In this document: in pieces, positions 16,354-23,549 of the stretch | How positions within the stretch are numbered: the stretch's first letter is position 1 | How the letters are laid out: every line of letters begins with the position of its first letter | Origin: Cyanobacteria bacterium SZAS-4 | Lineage (GTDB): Bacteria > Cyanobacteriota > Vampirovibrionia > Obscuribacterales > Obscuribacteraceae | Direction of reading: 5' to 3' | Assembly (NCBI GenBank): GCA_018266255.1 | Contig: JAFEAT010000007.1 | Span: forward strand, 372,001-436,000 | DNA length: 64,000 bases | Notes under the pieces: model-generated | Databases searched by the model: none | Seen by the model: only the letters and a program-made list of their open reading frames with translations | What the model was told of the DNA's origin: nothing | Position numbers and translations under genes: made by a program

Positions 16354-16506
16354 AGTGCTAAGTATTAGTCCTAAAAATCGGTGTTAAAAATAGGTGTTAA
16401 ATATCGGTGTTAGATATCCGTGTTAAATATCGGTATTAGATATCGGTCCTAAATGTAGGTGCTAAATATCGGTCCCAACAATCGCTGCTAAGTAGTCGGC
16501 GCTAAG
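16354..16506. repeat. 13-bp tandem repeat, about 11 units, spanning the hemY stop
   Basis: Consensus GGTGTTAAATATC on the plus strand, for example 16393-16405, 16406-16418, 16419-16431, 16432-16444 and 16458-16470; the outer units are more degenerate. The last unit (16498-16506) includes the hemY stop codon at 16502-16504. On the hemY strand almost every unit contains TAA or TAG, and since 13 is not a multiple of three these stops fall in all frames. Some units contain GATATC like the dispersed palindromes. Confidence 0.85.
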
Positions 16507-17914
16507 CCACTACAACGGGTTCTTTCCGGGCTTCGGTCAACTTTCGAACTTGCTCTGCGGCTTCGAATCCGGCTCTTACACAATCCGGAATACCAACACC
16601 CGTCAGTGCGCTTCCTGCCCAAATCAGACGCTCGCGCCTGGCAAAACCGTCTTTAATCCGTTCTACCAATTGTAAGTGACCAACGTTATATTGTGGCATC
16701 GCATTAGGCCAACGTCTTATCCAAACATTTTGCGGATAATTTGTAATCTTCAAGTAGTGCCGCAAATCTCTCAGGGTCGATTGAATCAAATCGCCATCAC
16801 TATAAACGAACACATCGGGATGAAGGATCCCGCCCAAAAATGCCCGCATCAACACTTTATTGTGAGGAGCGCGCCCCTTGAACTTGGTGCTACTGAAACT
16901 ACAAGCGATGATCGATCGTCGCTCCAATTCCGGAACTACAAAACCAAATCCGTCCAGAGGATGCCCGATATCGTCAGTGTTAAAGAGCATGTTGAGAACC
17001 ACAGATGAAGAATGTTCTACTGATGCAAAGGCGGCGGATAGTTCTGGATCTATGGTATGCAAAATTGAAGACGATGCTTTCGCCGGTGTGGCCAGAACCA
17101 CAATGTCAGCATCGAAGTCGTTCCCGTTGCGTGTTTTTAGCTTCCATTGTTGACCGATTTGAAGAAGTTCCTGCACTGGGCAAGCGAATTTTATTCTGGC
17201 ACGCCCTATCGAATCTGCAAGCGCATCCGTCAACGTTTTCAGACCAGCATTGAGCGTTACAAAAGCACTATATCTGGCACCACTATCGGATGATTTGACT
17301 AGACTCTTGTTCAACATAGCTCTGCCAATGCTACCGTATTTCCTTTCCATTTCCACGAATTGAGGCACCGTTGCCAGTGCACTCAATTTTTCCGGATCAC
17401 CAGTGTAGATCCCGCCTACCATTGGTTGCACTATCTTCTCAAACATCTCTTGGCCAAATCGACGCAGTGCAAAACTCTTCAAAGTTTCATCAATAACTGC
17501 GTCAGACGGCGGTTTAAAGGCTTCCAGAAGCCCCATGATTTTGCCGCCAGCAGACAATATCTTCGAGTCCAAAAACGGATAGAATTTGGTTGGAGCAAGC
17601 AACATGAACCCCTCAGGCAGCGGTTGCAGTTGTCCCTGCAAAGCAATAAACGCGCGTCGATTCGATTCATTGGTTTGCAGAATCTGATTTTCCAAATTCA
17701 ACGAACGACAAAGATCAAGAGCCCACGGTTTAGTAGTTAAAAAGGAATCAGGACCTTCTTCAATTACACAACCGTTCTCCGAGCGGGTCGAAATGATTCC
17801 ACCAACCCTTTGACCGGCTTCTAAGATCGTCAGATCTGCAGTCGCGTCAGTTTGCAAAATTGAGTAGGCAGTAGCTAGCCCGGAGATTCCACTGCCCACA
17901 ATCACGATCTTCAT
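16502..17914 (-). CDS. hemY: Protoporphyrinogen oxidase (HemY/PPOX type)
   Basis: A flavin-dependent amine-oxidase-fold enzyme that oxidises protoporphyrinogen IX to protoporphyrin IX in heme synthesis. It begins with the FAD motif VIVGSGISGLATAY, has EAGQRVGGIISTRSENG and EEGPDSFLTTKPWAL, PMVGGIYTGDPEKLSA in the centre (all typical of HemY), and the C-terminal FAD motif LIWAGSALTGVGIPDCVRAG. ATG 17914 begins exactly at the family start (470 residues) with AAGAGAG about ten bases upstream; an in-frame GTG at 17962, directly after the hemE stop, would add 16 atypical residues. It is cotranscribed with hemE upstream. Confidence 0.93.
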   Translation of the reverse strand: MKIVIVGSGISGLATAYSILQTDATADLTILEAGQRVGGIISTRSENGCVIEEGPDSFLTTKPWALDLCRSLNLENQILQTNESNRRAFIALQGQLQPLPEGFMLLAPTKFYPFLDSKILSAGGKIMGLLEAFKPPSDAVIDETLKSFALRRFGQEMFEKIVQPMVGGIYTGDPEKLSALATVPQFVEMERKYGSIGRAMLNKSLVKSSDSGARYSAFVTLNAGLKTLTDALADSIGRARIKFACPVQELLQIGQQWKLKTRNGNDFDADIVVLATPAKASSSILHTIDPELSAAFASVEHSSSVVLNMLFNTDDIGHPLDGFGFVVPELERRSIIACSFSSTKFKGRAPHNKVLMRAFLGGILHPDVFVYSDGDLIQSTLRDLRHYLKITNYPQNVWIRRWPNAMPQYNVGHLQLVERIKDGFARRERLIWAGSALTGVGIPDCVRAGFEAAEQVRKLTEARKEPVVVA

Positions 17915-17962
17915 TCTTGTGCAACTCTCTTTTGCAGCCAATTGAGAGGGTGCTGCAAACAC

Positions 17963-19039
17963 CTAATGAGTGGTCAACTCCTTAACCAATTCGACCAGGT
18001 ACTTTACGTTGCCGACAGGAGTTGGTGGCAAAATGCCATGGCCCAAATTAAAAATGTGCCCTGCTTTTCCGTTAGCCTCACGAATGATGCGCTCCGTTTG
18101 CGTGCGAATATCCTTGGGTTCAGATAAAAGAATAACCGGATCAAGATTGCCTTGAACGGCTACATCTCCAAGAGCCTCCCAGGTAGAGCCTAATTCAACT
18201 CGCCAATCTAAACCAATTACATCGCCACCGGCTTTTTTCATCGAGTCGAGCAACGTGGCAGTGCCTGTTCCGAAGTGAATAACAGGCACACCAGGGGTGA
18301 TACCATCAATGGTCGCCTTCATATGTGGTGCCACATAGCGCCGATAATCCTCGGGGCTGAGGCATCCAACCCAACTGTCGAACAGCTGCACAACTCGTGC
18401 TCCGGAGTTTATTTGAGCATTCAAATATCTAGACGTCATGCCTGACAGAACGGTCATCAGATCGTGCCAGGCGGGCTCTTGGGTGTACATGAAGGTTTTG
18501 GTTTTCTCGAAATTTCGAGAACTTCCACCTTCAATCATGTAGGAAGCAAGTGTAAATGCGGCGCCTGCGAAACCAATCAAAGGGATTTGAGGGTCGAGAG
18601 ACTTAACGACCAGTTTAATCGAGTCCATTACGTATCCGAGGTGTTCTTGCACGTCGAAAATGTTGAGCCGCGCCACATCAGTAGCGCATGTAATTGGACG
18701 CTCAATGACAGGTCCGTCGCCACGTTCAAATTTCAATCCCACTCCAAGTGGCACTAGAGGCAGAAGAATATCGGCAAATATAATCGCAGCGTCTACTTTC
18801 AGCTGCTCGACGGCGAAGAGCGTTACTTCAGCAGCGAGTTGCGGAGTGCCGCACAACTCTAGGAAGCTAACTTTTTCTCTGATCGCTCGATACTCTGGTT
18901 GAAAGCGACCGGCCTGGCGCATTAGCCAAATCGGGGTGCGCTCAACAGGTTGACGACGGCATGCTCGAACAAAAAGCGGTTCAACTTGTTTGTCGTCTAA
19001 AGAGGGTGAGGGAAACAAATTTTTATGCTCAGTCGGCAT
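17963..19039 (-). CDS. hemE: Uroporphyrinogen III decarboxylase
   Basis: A 358-residue cytoplasmic enzyme that decarboxylates uroporphyrinogen III to coproporphyrinogen III. The family signature PIWLMRQAGRFQPEYR (36-51, with R41 and R45) and the catalytic aspartate in IIFADILLPL (D90) are present, followed by GFAGAAFTLASYMIEGG and a C-terminal FNLGHGILPPTPV. Length matches the family. It leads a hemE-hemY pair and is divergent from the QueD-like gene. The direct hemE-hemY order suggests the protoporphyrin-dependent route; hemF or hemN must lie elsewhere. Confidence 0.95.
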   Translation of the reverse strand: MPTEHKNLFPSPSLDDKQVEPLFVRACRRQPVERTPIWLMRQAGRFQPEYRAIREKVSFLELCGTPQLAAEVTLFAVEQLKVDAAIIFADILLPLVPLGVGLKFERGDGPVIERPITCATDVARLNIFDVQEHLGYVMDSIKLVVKSLDPQIPLIGFAGAAFTLASYMIEGGSSRNFEKTKTFMYTQEPAWHDLMTVLSGMTSRYLNAQINSGARVVQLFDSWVGCLSPEDYRRYVAPHMKATIDGITPGVPVIHFGTGTATLLDSMKKAGGDVIGLDWRVELGSTWEALGDVAVQGNLDPVILLSEPKDIRTQTERIIREANGKAGHIFNLGHGILPPTPVGNVKYLVELVKELTTH

Positions 19040-19206
19040 TCGGTCGGACTCGACTTGGGAGTTGCAGCAACTAGCAATCCTATCATGGATGATTTGAACA
19101 TCCTAACCAGCTTGATATGCATTACTTTGACTATTTCGTTAGGCTGGACTTCTTCAAAAGTAAGCAAGCACGTGTATGCTTAGGTGCCTACGGAATCTTT
19201 AAAGTC

Positions 19207-19611
19207 ATGTATCAAGTCACACGCGAAATTCAGTTTTGTTACGGGCACAGACTGCTCAACTACAAAGGCAAATGCAAAAACTTGCACGGTCATAACGGAT
19301 TGGCCGTGATCACGATTGAATCAAAACAGCTTGACGAACTTGGGATGGTGACTGACTTTTCCAATATTAAAGCCGTTGTCTCGCAGTGGATAGATGACAA
19401 CCTTGATCACCGAATGATCCTCAGTCAAGAAGACCCTTTGCTGCCAGTTTTGAAAAGTGCAGGCGAACCAGTGTTTGTGATGAATGTGAATCCCACCGCC
19501 GAAAGCATAGCCAAGTTGATCTTCGATTTCGTTGATGGCGCCGGTTTTCCAGTCACCAAAGTCACACTCTGGGAAACTGCTTCTTGTTTTGCTACGTATA
19601 GCAAGGTCTAA
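19207..19611 (+). CDS. queD: 6-pyruvoyl-tetrahydropterin synthase / QueD-like protein
   Basis: A 134-residue tunnelling-fold enzyme. Zinc ligands are H14 (YGHRL) and H27/H29 (LHGHN), and the catalytic cysteine is C23 (KGKCKNLHGHN). VTDFSNIK, DHRM (about 67-70) and ETASCFATY complete the family pattern. Members convert dihydroneopterin triphosphate to 6-carboxy-tetrahydropterin (queuosine route) or to 6-pyruvoyl-tetrahydropterin; the CxxxHGH spacing fits QueD, but the two cannot be separated here. ATG 19207 is chosen because it begins at the family start; 30 upstream codons are unlike the family. A phhB-like pterin gene lies 8 kb away. Confidence 0.85.
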   Translation: MYQVTREIQFCYGHRLLNYKGKCKNLHGHNGLAVITIESKQLDELGMVTDFSNIKAVVSQWIDDNLDHRMILSQEDPLLPVLKSAGEPVFVMNVNPTAESIAKLIFDFVDGAGFPVTKVTLWETASCFATYSKV

Positions 19612-19657
19612 AACTCGGAACTCAGTACCATTCAGGTTTTGTAGTACCTCACTTGTA

Positions 19658-19680
19658 ATTAAACCGATATCGGGTTAAGC
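19658..19680. repeat. GATATC-centred palindrome, single copy
   Basis: Core at 19666-19671 inside AATTAAACCGATATCGGG and GTTAA, close to a full 20-bp palindrome. It lies between two plus-strand genes. No second copy is found 36 bp to either side. Confidence 0.75.
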
Positions 19681-19805
19681 GCTAAATTTCACAGTCGCAA
19701 AGGCTGAAAAGCACCGCCCAAGCGTCATTTCAGGCTTCATCACCAAGGAGCATGCTACTATACCGCCAGACTGCTAATCATAATTTCGAAACATCAACAC
19801 AATAA

Positions 19806-20729
19806 ATGGACCCCTTCGACACAATCATCATCGGTGCAGGACCTGCAGGATTGAGCTGCGCTCTTGAGTTGCAGGAATCGAAGATCAATTACATCGTCTT
19901 TGAAAAAGCCGGTCGTGTAGGCGGACAGCTCTGGGACATGAAAAGTTCTGTGCGCAACTTCATCGGCGGTTACAGCGCCGGGGGCGAAGAGACTGCCGAG
20001 CGACTGGTTCGTCTTGCTGACGTAATGAAAACCAACATTCAGTTCAATGCGTTGGTAGAGCAAGTTGATTTAAAAATGAAGACTGTCGTGGTCAACGGCA
20101 GCCGATACAAAGCAAAAACAATCGTCATCGCAACAGGTTACAGACTGAGAGAACTTCCACTGCCAGGCAGTTCGATGTTCAGTGCATCTGTCTTTTATAG
20201 AACAGCCGGCAAGCAAATGGAATTCGCCGGAAAACGCGTTGCAGTCATTGGCGGTGGAGACTCGGCTTTGATTCAATGCATGGAACTTTCAGAGAATTCT
20301 CCTCAAGTGCATCTTATTCATCGCAATAACAAATTGAGAGCCAGACCTGATTTGATTACTGCGGTGCGAAATAATCCCAAGGTAAATATCTTGCTCGAAA
20401 CCGAAGTTGATTCGTTGATTGGACAGAAGAAACTGTCTGGACTGCAAGTAATTTCCAACCGCAGTGGAGAAGTAAAGGACATAGAAGCGGAGTGCGTGCT
20501 GATCAAGGTCGGATATGTTCCGAATACGGAACCATTCAAAGGGCAAATCAATATGGATAGCACAGGCCACATCCTCATCGACAGAAATTGTCAGACAAAC
20601 ATTCCAGGCATATTTGCAGTCGGGGATTTAACGAAGCCGGGATATCCTAGAATAGCCATCGCCGCTGGACATGGTGTAATCGCTGCAGCCCAAATACGGT
20701 CGATGATAGAGAACAACGTCAAGCTATAA
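19806..20729 (+). CDS. Thioredoxin-reductase-like FAD/NAD(P) oxidoreductase without CxxC
   Basis: A 307-residue two-dinucleotide-domain flavoprotein. FAD motif IIIGAGPAGLSCAL (7-20), GRVGGQL, ATGYRLRELPLPG, NAD(P) motif VAVIGGGDSALIQC, and the C-terminal IFAVGDLTKPGYPRIAIAAGHG are all present. Thioredoxin reductases carry a redox CxxC just before the NADPH motif; here that segment reads VFYRTAGKQ, with no cysteine pair. This makes it more like ferredoxin/flavodoxin-NADP reductases of the TrxR type, or a TrxR-like protein with another electron partner. Start ATG 19806 agrees with the family. Electron partner unknown. Confidence 0.8.
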   Translation: MDPFDTIIIGAGPAGLSCALELQESKINYIVFEKAGRVGGQLWDMKSSVRNFIGGYSAGGEETAERLVRLADVMKTNIQFNALVEQVDLKMKTVVVNGSRYKAKTIVIATGYRLRELPLPGSSMFSASVFYRTAGKQMEFAGKRVAVIGGGDSALIQCMELSENSPQVHLIHRNNKLRARPDLITAVRNNPKVNILLETEVDSLIGQKKLSGLQVISNRSGEVKDIEAECVLIKVGYVPNTEPFKGQINMDSTGHILIDRNCQTNIPGIFAVGDLTKPGYPRIAIAAGHGVIAAAQIRSMIENNVKL

Positions 20730-20786
20730 GGACGATATCGCTTTAGCCTGCTCAAACGTTCCTTAACGCGATATCGGTTTATAATC
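20726..20786. repeat. GATATC-centred palindrome pair, 36 bp apart, convergent gap
   Basis: Cores at 20734-20739 and 20770-20775. The second is followed by TATAAT (20780-20785), but the next plus-strand gene is over 1 kb away and the gap is between convergent genes, so a promoter is unlikely. The two palindromes could pair with each other in RNA and form one long stem. Confidence 0.8.
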
Positions 20787-20838
20787 AGGTGCAACTCTCA
20801 AAGATCGCCAGGGCTCTTGCCCTGAGCTGCAAGAATCG

Positions 20839-22059
20839 TTAAACGAGTGCCTGATTTTCCACTGGTCTGATCGAAAAAGTCTTCTCCAAAACTTCAGCAA
20901 CGACCTGATCCGGCGTCGATGCGCCAGCCGTGACTCCAATAACCACATCACCCGCCGGCAACCAATTGTCTCGCGAGTGCATTTTCCCATCTTCCATGTG
21001 ACGAATCACGTTACCTGGACCTATGCAACCCGGTCCATCTATGTGATACGACGTCAATCCCTTGACTTGCGCGATCTCTTGCAGATGTCCGGTGTTTGAA
21101 GAATTGAATCCGCCAATTACTAAAATCAAATTGAGCGGATCGTCCACGAGTTTGAGCATTGCATCTTGTCTTTCTTGGGTCGCATCACATATGGTGTCAC
21201 CAGGGCTGAGAAAATGTTCGTCGATCTTCTCCGGTCCATACTTCCGCAACATAGTTTTTTCAAAAAGCTTACCGATCAGCTCAGTTTCGCCTTTGAGCAT
21301 TGTGGTCTGATTGGCGATGCCCACGCGCTGGAGATTGAAAAGCGGATCAAAACCAAGCGAACACGCTTGATTGAATTTTTCCAAAAATTGCTTTGGATCG
21401 CCACCTTCCAAAATAAAGTTGCATACCCATTCAGCTTCAGCCAGATTCTGCACAATGAGATAGTGCCTAGACCGCGAAGATGTGGCAACCGTCTCTTCGT
21501 GATTGTATTTGCCGTGGATAATCGCTGTAAAATCGCTTTGTTCATACTTGGCGACTCGATTCCAGACTCTTGAAACCCATGGACAGGTTGTGTCTACGAT
21601 TTCGCACTGTTTCGATTCAAGCAACTGCATTTCCTGAACACTCGCACCAAATGCAGGCAGTATCACCACTTCGCCCTTTTTGATGCTACTAAAATCCTTG
21701 CTGCCGTCATTTTGGACGGGCACAAACGAGATACTCATATCTCTGAGATTGCTGTTCACAACTGGGTTGTGAATGATTTCGTTGGTAATCCAAATTTGCT
21801 TGTCGGGAAAATGTTTTCTTGTTTCATACGCCATCGAAACTGCGCGATCAACGCCCCAACAGAATCCAAAAGCTTCTGCCAATTTGATGGTGATACCATT
21901 TTTTGTCAGCGTGTTACCGTTGCTTCGCAGGTTGGCGATTAGATCTGACTCATAGGCTGACTTCAAATCCCCCTGCACTTCGTCCTTAAGACCAAAGCCC
22001 TTGCGATGATAGTTCGAGTTGTTCATTAGTTTTAGCGGCTCACTTTGCATCCGTGTCAC
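20839..22059 (-). CDS. ispH: 4-hydroxy-3-methylbut-2-enyl diphosphate reductase (IspH), cyanobacterial type
   Basis: A 406-residue iron-sulfur enzyme, last step of the MEP isoprenoid pathway. The three cluster cysteines are C67 ([11 protein letters not shown]), C159 ([11 protein letters not shown]) and C291 ([14 protein letters not shown]); HEET near 187-190 carries the catalytic glutamate. It is about 90 residues longer than E. coli IspH, with the N-terminal NYHRKGFG segment and internal insertions seen in cyanobacterial and plant enzymes. These may use ferredoxin as donor. Start is the GTG at 22059; an in-frame ATG at residue 12 is an alternative. It stands alone, convergent with the flavoprotein gene. 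Strong call. Confidence 0.95.
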   Translation of the reverse strand: MTRMQSEPLKLMNNSNYHRKGFGLKDEVQGDLKSAYESDLIANLRSNGNTLTKNGITIKLAEAFGFCWGVDRAVSMAYETRKHFPDKQIWITNEIIHNPVVNSNLRDMSISFVPVQNDGSKDFSSIKKGEVVILPAFGASVQEMQLLESKQCEIVDTTCPWVSRVWNRVAKYEQSDFTAIIHGKYNHEETVATSSRSRHYLIVQNLAEAEWVCNFILEGGDPKQFLEKFNQACSLGFDPLFNLQRVGIANQTTMLKGETELIGKLFEKTMLRKYGPEKIDEHFLSPGDTICDATQERQDAMLKLVDDPLNLILVIGGFNSSNTGHLQEIAQVKGLTSYHIDGPGCIGPGNVIRHMEDGKMHSRDNWLPAGDVVIGVTAGASTPDQVVAEVLEKTFSIRPVENQALV

Positions 22060-22206
22060 TTGATTTTACCAAGTTGTGGTGCCAATTCCTGGAAGCTCGG
22101 TGATATTATGACTTTGCTGAGCTTACTATGGACCCTAGTTACCAAGAACTGACACAAAGCAATACGATCCGTTTCGGTTCGCCAAGTTCACCATTTGGAG
22201 GGACAA

Positions 22207-22617
22207 ATGACTAAATTACAAGCGATTGCGCTTTCACTAGCCGCTTTGACCGTGGCACCGATGACAGCTGCACGAGCCGATGACGATGGATTGAGAGACG
22301 CCGCTCGCCAGACAGTTCGACTTCCACTGCGCGCCGCTGGCGTAGCTACAGGACTCGTCGTAGGAGTACCGATGGCTGTCACCCGCCGCGCTTCAAACAG
22401 AATGATCGAATATACAAACAGCTTCGCCGATAAAATCGGCGGGCACAACAGCGCACCACCTGTGATTTTTGCATCGGTAGTCGGTTTGCCTTACGGATTG
22501 CTCGTCGGCTCTGCTGAAGGGGTCTACATGGGCGGCACTAACGCGATCCAGCAGGGTGTTGAAAAACCATTCAGCCTAGAATCGCTAAGCCTCTCAGAGA
22601 AGCTAGAAGAGCATTAA
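22207..22617 (+). CDS. Small exported glycine/valine-rich protein, function unknown
   Basis: A 136-residue protein with a signal peptide (IALSLAALTVAPMTAARA, cleavage before DDDG). The mature part alternates hydrophobic glycine-rich stretches (AAGVATGLVVGVPMAV and VVGLPYGLLVGSAEGVYMG) with basic helices, suggesting membrane association or a short hairpin in the membrane. It faintly recalls TIGR04073-like exosortase-associated small proteins, but I do not claim it. ATG 22207 has a strong GGAGGG six bases upstream; the in-frame TTG at 22195 would place the ribosome site inside the gene. A stem-loop follows the stop by ten bases. Confidence 0.65.
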   Translation: MTKLQAIALSLAALTVAPMTAARADDDGLRDAARQTVRLPLRAAGVATGLVVGVPMAVTRRASNRMIEYTNSFADKIGGHNSAPPVIFASVVGLPYGLLVGSAEGVYMGGTNAIQQGVEKPFSLESLSLSEKLEEH

Positions 22618-22627
22618 TATGCACTAC

Positions 22628-22660
22628 AGTGCACTGAGCCTGGGGAGGGCTCAGCGCACT
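22628..22660 (+). terminator. Stem-loop after the small exported protein gene
   Basis: Left arm 22628-22640 (AGTGCACTGAGCC) pairs with right arm 22648-22660 with one mismatch, loop of seven. No T tract follows (ACTACACG), so it may be a factor-dependent terminator or an mRNA-stabilising hairpin. Confidence 0.5.
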
Positions 22661-22691
22661 ACTACACGAGCTGCTTCCACCACGCTGTCGT

Positions 22692-22724
22692 AAGCGCCAA
22701 CATCTCAAGCAGGTGTTGGCGCTT
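22692..22724 (+). terminator. Stem-loop terminator before the HAD gene
   Basis: Perfect 11-bp stem AAGCGCCAACA (22692-22702) and TGTTGGCGCTT (22714-22724), loop of 11, followed by the pyrimidine-rich CTCTTATTCTCTC. With the hairpin just upstream it probably separates the exported-protein transcript from the HAD gene. Confidence 0.6.
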
Positions 22725-22754
22725 CTCTTATTCTCTCAGGTGAACGTGTCCCAT

Positions 22755-23426
22755 ATGCATCAAATCAAAGGTCTCATCTTCGACATGGATGGCGTCTTAC
22801 TCGACTCCGAACCTCTGCATTTAAAGGCGTATCAAGAATTTTTAAAAGAGTTTGGTGTCGCATTTTCAGAAGCAGACAATCGACCATTTCTCGGACGCAA
22901 AGATGTGGAGTTGGCTGAGCATCTGATTTCACAACACGCACTTCCACTTGACGCTTTGCAACTCGTCCAACAAAAAGAAGAAATTCTCGCTCGCCTATTT
23001 TCCGCAAATTTGGAACCAATGCCAGGCGTAGTCAAGACTTTGCAAAATGCACAAGCAATTTCTCTGCCGTGCGCCGTAGCCTCATCTGCGACGTTGCCAA
23101 CAATAATGGAAGTGACCAAGAGTCTCGATATAGCACGATATTTTCAAACCTTAACATCAGGAGACGAAGTGCCTCATGGAAAGCCAGCACCCGATGTTTA
23201 TCTGCTGGCCGCAGAAAGAATTGGCGTTTTACCGATAAACTGTTTAGTCATCGAAGATTCTTTCAACGGGATTTTGGCGGCTAAGGCAGCTGGGATGAAG
23301 TGCATTGCAATTCCTTGTCCAACTACTCGGCATCAAGATCACTCAAAAGCTGACAAAATCTTAGGTACACTGGAGTCCTTGCATTTGGATGATTGGTGCA
23401 AACCAGCATCTGATAACTCTGAATAA
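22755..23426 (+). CDS. HAD-superfamily phosphatase/phosphomutase (beta-phosphoglucomutase-like)
   Basis: A 223-residue subclass I HAD protein. Motif I FDMDGVLLDSEP (D10 nucleophile, D12), motif II around SSAT (about 112-115), motif III lysine in GKPAPDVYLLA, and motif IV VIEDSFNGILAAKAAGM are all present with the helical cap between I and II. Such enzymes hydrolyse or isomerise sugar phosphates; substrate unclear. ATG 22755 begins at the family start, with AGGTGA 11 bases upstream; the in-frame GTG at 22746 would be too close to it. A longer upstream frame runs through the terminator hairpin and is not credible. Confidence 0.8.
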   Translation: MHQIKGLIFDMDGVLLDSEPLHLKAYQEFLKEFGVAFSEADNRPFLGRKDVELAEHLISQHALPLDALQLVQQKEEILARLFSANLEPMPGVVKTLQNAQAISLPCAVASSATLPTIMEVTKSLDIARYFQTLTSGDEVPHGKPAPDVYLLAAERIGVLPINCLVIEDSFNGILAAKAAGMKCIAIPCPTTRHQDHSKADKILGTLESLHLDDWCKPASDNSE

Positions 23427-23549
23427 TCGAGCTCATCGGTTGTCTTGACAACGAATATTTGATTCAAGCGACTAAATTGCAGCAAGATTGTGGGTATAAC
23501 CACTTCGGAGCAGTTTACTATTGGTCATTCAAGAAGGTAAGTACGGACT

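Noticed and set aside
20776..20786. TATAAT after the second GATATC as a promoter
   Set aside because: It points into a convergent gap, away from any gene on that strand nearby.
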